Shown here: positions 1 to 4,393 of the stretch, in pieces
Layout: each line of letters begins with the position of its first letter
How positions within the stretch are numbered: position 1 is the stretch's first letter
Program-made: the position numbers and the translations under genes
The notes under the pieces: model-generated
Told to the model about the DNA's origin: nothing
The model's input: the letters and a program-made list of their open reading frames with translations, nothing else
Databases searched by the model: none
Assembly (NCBI GenBank): GCA_958451915.1
Contig: CAUDRX010000163.1
Location: forward strand, 1-5,279
Direction: 5' to 3'
Source: an uncultured Peptococcaceae bacterium
Lineage (GTDB): Bacteria; Bacillota; Peptococcia; Peptococcales; Peptococcaceae
Length of the DNA stretch: 5,279 nucleotides

Positions 1-635
1 TCGACCTTCATCCCGATCACAGAATCCACAGGCCCGACCATCCCGACATCGGTCTGATAAGCCGTCCCTTCCGGCAGGATCTGTGTGTCTGCCGTCGGAA
101 TGTGCGTGTGAGTCCCGAGCACGGCGCTGACTTTGCCGTCAAGATAACGGGCAAAAGCAAGCTTTTCAGACGTTGCTTCTGCGTGCATATCAACAATGAT
201 GGTCTTTACACCCTGTCCGTGAAGTTTAACCACGATCGCCATGATATCCTGAAATGGCGAGGTCAGCGTCGACACGTAGACATTGCCCATGGCCACGACC
301 ACCGCCACCTGACGATGGTTCGCCTCGGTGATGGTCCAACCTCTCCCTGGGGTATCCGGCGGATAGTTGAACGGGCGCACAATGTCTTCGTTCTCATCAA
401 TAAAGTGATAGATCTGCGGTTGATTCCACGCATGGTTGCCCAGCGTTACAACATCCACGCCAGCGTTCTTGAGCTGCTGGTACTGCTTAAGGTTCAGCCC
501 ATTCTGGGTATGGATGTTCTCACCATTGGCGATGACCAGATCAATGGGCTGTTCTTTTTTTAACTGTCGGATACAACGTGACGCCATCCCTATGGAATCA
601 GGCGTCACCATATCGCCGATAAACAAAATCTTCAT
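1..635 (-). CDS. ymdB: YmdB/TIGR00282-family metallophosphodiesterase (3' end missing)
   Basis: This gene encodes a calcineurin-like metallophosphoesterase of the YmdB family. Characterised members are cytoplasmic phosphodiesterases acting on cyclic nucleotides such as 2',3'-cAMP. Reading the minus strand from the ATG at 635-633 gives 211 intact codons before the left edge; family members are about 265 residues, so about 50 residues are missing. Metal-site motifs appear in order: D8 in the N-terminal MKILFIGD, NGEN with E39/N40, GNH with N67/H68, VDMHAE with D149/H151, and GTHTH with H176/H178. The family signature TDVGMVGPVDSVIGM follows near residues 195-209. An AGGAG at 648-644 lies 8 nt from the start, and no frameshift is visible. 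In many Bacillota ymdB follows rny (RNase Y). Here it has its own promoter and lies downstream of a tRNA-like gene and its terminator. The family call is secure; the physiological role in this organism is not. Confidence 0.95.
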   Translation of the reverse strand, partial: MKILFIGDMVTPDSIGMASRCIRQLKKEQPIDLVIANGENIHTQNGLNLKQYQQLKNAGVDVVTLGNHAWNQPQIYHFIDENEDIVRPFNYPPDTPGRGWTITEANHRQVAVVVAMGNVYVSTLTSPFQDIMAIVVKLHGQGVKTIIVDMHAEATSEKLAFARYLDGKVSAVLGTHTHIPTADTQILPEGTAYQTDVGMVGPVDSVIGMKV

Positions 636-663
636 ATCAAATACTCCTGTCTGTCACCTATCA

Positions 664-692
664 ATCATAGCATTTTTGTGCATCACCCGCAA
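664..692 (-). promoter_or_regulatory. Extended -10 promoter of the ymdB-family gene
   Basis: On the minus strand, TATGAT (669-664) is preceded directly by TGC, which makes an extended -10 element. A TTGCGG -35-like hexamer lies at 692-687 with a 17 bp spacer. Transcription would start near 657, giving a short leader of about 22 nt that carries the AGGAG at 648-644. The -35 matches the consensus in only three positions, which is normal when an extended -10 is present. The element lies between the upstream terminator and the gene, where a promoter is needed. Confidence 0.6.
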
Positions 693-713
693 CAAAGGCC
701 AAACGACAGGCAT

Positions 714-745
714 AAAAAAACGCACTCACATTTTTGGCGAGTGCG
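714..745 (-). terminator. Rho-independent terminator of the tRNA-His-like gene
   Basis: On the minus strand a 7 bp G+C-rich stem (CGCACTC at 745-739 with GAGTGCG at 727-721) closes an 11 nt loop and is followed by seven T residues (720-714). It starts only about ten bases after the tRNA-like 3' end, so it defines a short transcript of roughly 120 nt and insulates the ymdB-family gene downstream. Confidence 0.9.
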
Positions 746-754
746 TCGACGTTA

Positions 755-824
755 GGAACTTCGCGGGATTCGAACCCGCAACTCAGGTGCCACAACCTGT
801 ATGATGCCGTTTCAACATAATTCC
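755..824 (-). tRNA. tRNA-His (GTG anticodon), structurally irregular
   Basis: The T-arm is canonical: GCGGG (779-775), loop TTCGAAT, CCCGC (767-763). The anticodon GTG (793-791) reads histidine codons. The acceptor stem pairs G824-C755, G823-C756, A822-T757, A821-T758, T820-G759 and T819-A760. This leaves the G-1:C73 pair that identifies tRNA-His at the outer end. No CCA is encoded; TAA follows. Several things are odd. Acceptor position 6:67 is an A-A mismatch (818/761). The D-stem has only three pairs (814-812 with 804-802), closing AACGGCA, which does contain the conserved GG. The anticodon stem CAGGT/ACCTG (799-795/788-784) leaves a 6 nt loop, TGTGGC, instead of 7. The variable loop is 4 nt. 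Total length is 70 nt including G-1, shorter than usual. A near-consensus promoter and a terminator flank it, so it is probably transcribed. It may be a genuine divergent tRNA-His, a degenerate copy, or a normal gene with a missing T in the read. Exact ends could shift by one or two bases. Confidence 0.72.
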
Positions 825-839
825 TTTCGACTTACCAAT

Positions 840-868
840 ATTATAGCAATCGAAAAATGCTTTGTAAA
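840..868 (-). promoter_or_regulatory. Strong promoter of the tRNA-His-like gene
   Basis: On the minus strand TTTACA (868-863) and a perfect TATAAT (845-840) are separated by exactly 17 bp. The start site would fall near 833, leaving a leader of about 9 nt before the tRNA-like 5' end at 824. This is typical of stable-RNA promoters. The upstream DNA is A/T-rich with A- and T-tracts. Confidence 0.85.
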
Positions 869-932
869 GCCATTTTTGCCCTTTTGCACACAATTAATAC
901 ACAAATCCCATCGTCCCGTTGACCATTTAAGC

Positions 933-947
933 GCTGGCGCAGCCAGC
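933..947. repeat. Short perfect inverted repeat GCTGGC-3 nt-GCCAGC
   Basis: Six-base arms (933-938 and 942-947) enclose a three-base loop, GCA. A further CCAGC at 952-956 could pair alternatively with the left arm. The repeat lies between the amidohydrolase terminator and the tRNA promoter. There is no T-run on either side, so it is not an obvious terminator. It may be a backup structure for minus-strand transcripts, or have no role. Confidence 0.4.
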
Positions 948-968
948 ATTTCCAGCGATCTTTTCAGA

Positions 969-1001
969 GAAGAAAACACCCCCTGCATATTGCAGAGGGT
1001 G
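969..1001 (-). terminator. Rho-independent terminator of the amidohydrolase gene
   Basis: On the minus strand an 11 bp stem (1001-991 with 987-977, one G-T wobble) closes a 3 nt ATA loop. It is followed by TTTTCTTCTC. It begins 13 bases after the amidohydrolase stop codon and ends the transporter/enzyme unit before the tRNA promoter. Confidence 0.9.
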
Positions 1002-1014
1002 CACTGGCAAAAGA

Positions 1015-2649
1015 TCATTCAGCGCTGTACACAACTTCGCCTTTCTTGATCGTCTTTAAGATTTTGATATCTTTGATGGTCTCTTTCGGCACATCGAGCG
1101 GACTCTTGTCCAACACGACAAAATCAGCCAGCTTACCCGGCTCGATGGAGCCGCGGGTGTCTTCCTCGAAGCACTGATAAGCACCGTAAATGGTGAGGGC
1201 ACGCAGAGCTTCCATTGGATCGACGGCAAATTCCGGACCGATCTCACGGCCACTGGATGTCTTACGATTAACTGCATGGTGCAGACTAAGGATCATGTTT
1301 GGATGGATGACTGGCGTATCCTGATGCATCGTGAAACTCATGCCGCGCTTCACTGCAGAGGTCAGCGGACTGATGCGGCGGCCGCGTTCCGGCCCCAGCA
1401 CCGAGTCAAGGTGCAGGTCGCCGTAAAGATAAACATGATCGTGGAAAAACGACGGCAGGAGCCCCACTTCCTTCATACGATCAAGCTGGTCCTCACGCAC
1501 CGTCTGGCAATGAATGACGACCGGACGCAGATCATCGGTGATGCCAGTCTCTTCTTTGGCGCGTGCATACTGGGTGATGAACTGCTCGATGGCAGCGTCA
1601 CCATTGGCGTGGCAGATGATCTGCCAGCCATTTTCCAGTGCCTTCTTGAAATAACCGCAGACCTCATCATCGTTCGGATGCACGGCATAACCACGATAAT
1701 CGGCTGACTCTCCCTCCGGCGCGATATAGTAAGGTTCCGAAAGCCAGGCAGTCTTTGCCTGAGGCGAACCATCGAGGAAGAATTTCACACCGGCAATCTT
1801 GACCCCATCGACAAAATCCGCTTCCGACGATCTTGTCATTTTCGCCGCTTCTTCACCGAGCGTCTCGATCTGTGGATAGACATAGAGATCGATCTTGGAC
1901 ATCCCCATCTTGTGCAGCCCTGCCACCAGCGGAATCGATTTCAGATCGAAGCTGCCATCCTGTGCCGTTGTAATCCCATAGCTGAGATACATTTTTTCCG
2001 AACGCTGCACCCCGGCCATCATGAACTCCGGCGTTGGCATCGGCATGAATTTGCCCAGCACCTGCTGAGTCAGCGCCGCTTCTTCACACATACCGGTCGG
2101 TTCACCGCTGACAGGGTCCTTGCGATAAACGCCGCCCTCTGGGTTTGGTGTATCCCTGGTAATGCCGCATATCTCCAGCACCCTGGAATTGACACAGCCT
2201 ACATGACCGCTGGAATGCATCATTACGATCGGTACCGTCGCAGAAGCCTGATCGAGATCGTGGCAGGTCGGATGCTGCTTGTCCGGGAATGCCTGGTTGT
2301 CATAGCCCATGCCGACGAGCCATTCACCTTCTTTGACAGGATTTTCCGCCAGATACGCCTTGATAGCCGCCACAAGCTTATCCACACTGTCGATATCACC
2401 GGTTGGCGGCGCATCGAAACGTGGGAATAGTGCGCTGAAGACCATATGACTGTGGCCATCGATGAAGCCCGGGATCAGCGTCTTGCCAGCCAGATCGACT
2501 TTAACTGCATCTGCTTCTGTCTGTGCTTCCAAAGCAGCCAGGTCGCCGACTGCCTGGATCGTTTCACCATCTGTCAGGACCGCCTCTGCCGTTGGCTGGG
2601 CATCATTGACCGTGATAATGTTCCCGTTAAAGTACAATGTTTGTGCCAT
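1015..2649 (-). CDS. Amidohydrolase family 3 protein (YtcJ/NfdA-like)
   Basis: This is a metal-dependent hydrolase of the amidohydrolase superfamily, family 3 (COG1574 type). Relatives include B. subtilis YtcJ and N-substituted formamide deformylase, which cleave C-N bonds of amides. The 544 residues match the usual family length. A small beta-sandwich segment (about 1-58) leads into the TIM barrel at GFIDGHSHM, with metal-binding H66/H68. Further motifs are GVKFFLDGS (K289, the likely bridging-lysine position), ICHANGD (H347), VIHCQ (H380) and MHQDTPV (D444, the catalytic/metal Asp position). The last has HQD where many relatives have SD or HND. The C-terminal GSIEPGKLADFVVLD (about 500-514) returns to the beta-sandwich domain. 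No signal peptide or membrane segment is seen, so it is cytoplasmic. The ATG at 2649 has AGGAGG (2663-2658) at 8 nt spacing. It lies 81 nt after the MFS gene, in the same direction, and is probably co-transcribed through an intervening hairpin. The substrate is not predictable; hydrolysis of a solute imported by the neighbour is inferred. Confidence 0.93.
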   Translation of the reverse strand: MAQTLYFNGNIITVNDAQPTAEAVLTDGETIQAVGDLAALEAQTEADAVKVDLAGKTLIPGFIDGHSHMVFSALFPRFDAPPTGDIDSVDKLVAAIKAYLAENPVKEGEWLVGMGYDNQAFPDKQHPTCHDLDQASATVPIVMMHSSGHVGCVNSRVLEICGITRDTPNPEGGVYRKDPVSGEPTGMCEEAALTQQVLGKFMPMPTPEFMMAGVQRSEKMYLSYGITTAQDGSFDLKSIPLVAGLHKMGMSKIDLYVYPQIETLGEEAAKMTRSSEADFVDGVKIAGVKFFLDGSPQAKTAWLSEPYYIAPEGESADYRGYAVHPNDDEVCGYFKKALENGWQIICHANGDAAIEQFITQYARAKEETGITDDLRPVVIHCQTVREDQLDRMKEVGLLPSFFHDHVYLYGDLHLDSVLGPERGRRISPLTSAVKRGMSFTMHQDTPVIHPNMILSLHHAVNRKTSSGREIGPEFAVDPMEALRALTIYGAYQCFEEDTRGSIEPGKLADFVVLDKSPLDVPKETIKDIKILKTIKKGEVVYSAE

Positions 2650-2686
2650 TGTGAATGCCTCCTATTTCATGTTCAAACCATCTGGC

Positions 2687-2717
2687 AAAAAAACTGCATC
2701 AATGATGATGCAGTTTT
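2687..2717 (-). terminator. Terminator or attenuator hairpin between MFS and amidohydrolase genes
   Basis: CTGCATC (2694-2700) and GATGCAG (2707-2713) form a 7 bp core, extended by A:T pairs to about 11 bp (2690/2717), around a 6 nt loop. On the minus strand the stem runs into a stretch of seven T (2693-2687), as expected of a rho-independent terminator. It begins 13 bases past the transporter stop. Only 37 bases then remain before the amidohydrolase ATG, so partial readthrough is more likely than a new promoter. Confidence 0.82.
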
Positions 2718-2730
2718 CATAAGATCGGTT

Positions 2731-4059
2731 TTAAGCTTTCGCAACGCCAATGCCGCGTTCTTTTTCTTCCTCGCGGGCAGCGTTGTAATATGTGAGATAG
2801 ATCTTACCTGCATAGAGGAGCAGAAGACCAGTGATGATCATCGTTGCCTGGACAAAGACCAGACCGTTCTGGATGCCTACTGCATCGATCAGCATACCAC
2901 CAACCGTAGGCCCAATGGCACCGAAGATCTGGATGAAGAACACATACGTCCCATAGGACACCGATTTATACCAGACTGGTACCAATTCATGGCTGGATGC
3001 GTGGAAAGAGGTATTGCCAAGCGTATAAGCTGCATTCCCAATAACGATCAGTGGGATATTTGCCATCATATAGCCGACAGCCAGGATCCCTGCACTGAGC
3101 AGGCAGGTCAGCATTGGCATCCACATGCGGGCACGTTTGTCCTTGGCATACCATTTATCAAGAATCTTGCCGCCGATCGGCGTTGCCAGGATGGAGAGCG
3201 GCATAGTTGCCAACGCGACCATAGATGCCGCAGTGACAGTCATTCCCTTGACATCCTGATAGTAGATCGCTGCGAAGGAAGACCCTGTGTTAACAGAGAA
3301 GAGTGCCATGCCAGCTGCCAGGCACATCGCGAGCAGTGCCTTGTTATGCAGCAGGAGTTTGGCAGTATCGCCGATGTTCAGCTTGATCTGAGCCACTTCA
3401 TCGGCATCGTCATTGCCAGCCTGAGAGCCCTGTTCTGCCATGAGCTTCTTATTGTCCGGAAGAAGGAATGAGAGCAGGCAGACCACCAGACTGATGCCAC
3501 CAATGATGTAGAAGCAGCTGCGCCAGCCCAGTGCCTGTGCCAGAGCAGCGAAGACAACCGTACCAAGCGCCCCACCGACGACCATCGCCGTGTTATAGAT
3601 GCCCAGCGCGCTGCCCCACTGAGATTTTTTGAACCAGCTCGTCAGCATTGCTGTAGACAGCGGTGCATATGCCGAGCTCCCAGCACCTACACAGAAACGG
3701 CTGAGAACCAGCGTTACAGCACCACCAGCCATGCCGCAGACTACCGTTGCAGCCGACCAGAGGATACCGCAGAAAGAGATCGTACGACGCTGAGAATGGT
3801 TTTCACCAATAAATGAGAACGGATAAACAAAGATCGCCATCCCCAGGAAGATTGCCGAGCTCATGAGGCCGACTTCTGTGTTCGACAGAGAAAGATCGTC
3901 CTGAACCAGCGGCATAACATAACTAAAACCATAACGAATGAATAAGTCAAAACAGAACATCACATACAGGATCGCGATGAACAGTGTGCGCTTGCCTTTC
4001 GGCAGCTTGACCAGCGGCTCATCGACCACCTGTACATTATCAACGGTTGTTTCAGACAC
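2731..4059 (-). CDS. MFS transporter, anion:cation symporter-like
   Basis: This is a twelve-helix major facilitator superfamily permease of the inner membrane, closest in feel to the ACS group that includes GudP, ExuT and oxalate/formate-type carriers. These usually move organic anions with a cation. Helix 1 begins near residue 24; RYGFSYVMP follows (42-50). A charged SRFCVGAG motif sits in TM4 (about 120-127). WGSALGIYNTAMVVGGALG covers the TM5 signature (148-166). A hydrophilic central loop lies at about 201-238, and GGKILDK (296-302) is the second-half motif A. The first-half motif A is degenerate (GENHSQRR, 85-92). I chose the GTG at 4059-4057 (442 residues). GGGAG (4072-4068) sits 8 nt before it, whereas the GTG at 4068 overlaps that same Shine-Dalgarno and would only add three residues. 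The amidohydrolase follows, and a LysR regulator is divergent, so it is probably the uptake step for that enzyme's substrate. The family call is firm; the substrate is unknown. Confidence 0.92.
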   Translation of the reverse strand: MSETTVDNVQVVDEPLVKLPKGKRTLFIAILYVMFCFDLFIRYGFSYVMPLVQDDLSLSNTEVGLMSSAIFLGMAIFVYPFSFIGENHSQRRTISFCGILWSAATVVCGMAGGAVTLVLSRFCVGAGSSAYAPLSTAMLTSWFKKSQWGSALGIYNTAMVVGGALGTVVFAALAQALGWRSCFYIIGGISLVVCLLSFLLPDNKKLMAEQGSQAGNDDADEVAQIKLNIGDTAKLLLHNKALLAMCLAAGMALFSVNTGSSFAAIYYQDVKGMTVTAASMVALATMPLSILATPIGGKILDKWYAKDKRARMWMPMLTCLLSAGILAVGYMMANIPLIVIGNAAYTLGNTSFHASSHELVPVWYKSVSYGTYVFFIQIFGAIGPTVGGMLIDAVGIQNGLVFVQATMIITGLLLLYAGKIYLTYYNAAREEEKERGIGVAKA

Positions 4060-4093
4060 GTTTAACACTCCCTTACTTGATTTTCTTTCCGTG

Positions 4094-4132
4094 TTACAAC
4101 CAAAACAGTGTGCAGATCTTTCTGATCTTCAT
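4094..4132 (-). CDS. Candidate 12-residue leader ORF upstream of the MFS gene
   Basis: A 12-codon frame (MKIRKICTLFWL, then TAA) begins at the second of two tandem ATGs. It lies directly after AGGAG (4140-4136), an unusually short 3 nt spacing. It ends 34 nt before the preferred MFS start. An AGATC-AGAAA-GATCT dyad lies within it and could fold in the RNA. The short spacing and tiny size mean it may be chance. If real, it would be a regulatory leader peptide rather than a functional protein. Confidence 0.2.
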   Translation of the reverse strand: MKIRKICTLFWL

Positions 4133-4187
4133 CATCTCCTTTGCCTATCAGATGCATCCAAAAATTCTGACAAGCGATGTTGCTTTT

Positions 4188-4239
4188 TATGGGAACGCCG
4201 TCTACAATAGATGTAATATGACGCTCCCATAAATTTTTT
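4188..4239. promoter_or_regulatory. Imperfect long hairpin with TACA-N5-TGTA dyad (candidate LysR operator or attenuator)
   Basis: Outer arms TATGGGA (4188-4194) and TCCCATA (4225-4231) are perfect complements. CGTC (4199-4202) and GACG (4220-4223) can pair inside them. At the centre TACA-N5-TGTA (4203-4215) fits the T-N11-A LysR-box shape with dyad symmetry. On the plus strand AAATTTTTT follows the right arm, so the element also resembles a terminator in the LysR direction. It lies midway between the divergent genes. An operator is inferred from position and symmetry; an attenuator or terminator is the alternative. Confidence 0.45.
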
Positions 4240-4393
4240 CTTACTTTATTCTAAATAAAACTTTTCATTCCGTCTAATACATAATCTACAATGAATTCAT
4301 TTTACAATTTATATTATTCAGAGAAAATACCCTCATTCTATCTGAGTGATCATTTAAGCAACTTTCATCACCATCAGAAAAGGAGAAACGCTC

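Larger units (their letters stand above)
4060..4393. other. Divergent regulatory region between MFS and LysR genes
   Basis: These 334 bp hold no convincing standard-length gene. The half toward the LysR gene is strongly A/T-rich. They contain a long imperfect hairpin (4188-4231), dyads AGATC-5 nt-GATCT (4114-4128) and CTCA-7 nt-TGAG (4332-4346), a perfect 12 bp palindrome AATGAATTCATT (4290-4301), and direct repeats TCTACAAT (4201, 4285) and CCGTCTA (4198, 4270). Promoters are not clear. For the MFS gene the best candidate is TTGTCA (4173-4168) with a poor GATAGG (4149-4144). For LysR the candidates are TTTACA (4301) with GAAAAT (4323), or TACAAT (4287). A transporter/enzyme operon divergent from a LysR gene normally has its LysR operators here. 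Confidence 0.7.

Noticed and set aside
102..804. Plus-strand frames of 153 and 122 codons opposite the ymdB-family gene
   Set aside because: They are antisense to a gene with all family metal-site motifs. The second also runs through the promoter, terminator and tRNA-like gene, and neither has a convincing ribosome binding site.
755..824. Selenocysteine tRNA as an explanation for the extended T/acceptor pairing
   Set aside because: The anticodon is GTG rather than TCA, there is no long variable arm, and the molecule is shorter, not longer, than usual.
933..947. REP element or transposon end
   Set aside because: It is a single 15 bp copy with no second copy, target duplication or transposase in the window.
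801..1049. Small frames on both strands between the tRNA-like gene and the amidohydrolase
   Set aside because: They overlap the tRNA 5' part, its promoter and the amidohydrolase terminator; no ribosome binding site or recognisable protein.
1912..2430. 172-codon plus-strand frame inside the amidohydrolase gene
   Set aside because: It is a shadow of the real coding frame; the minus-strand product has conserved catalytic motifs through this stretch.
2446..3471. 341-codon plus-strand frame across the amidohydrolase start, the gap and the MFS 3' half
   Set aside because: It runs antisense over two recognisable genes and their terminator, has no Shine-Dalgarno before its ATG, and its His/Cys/Asp/Arg-rich translation resembles no family.
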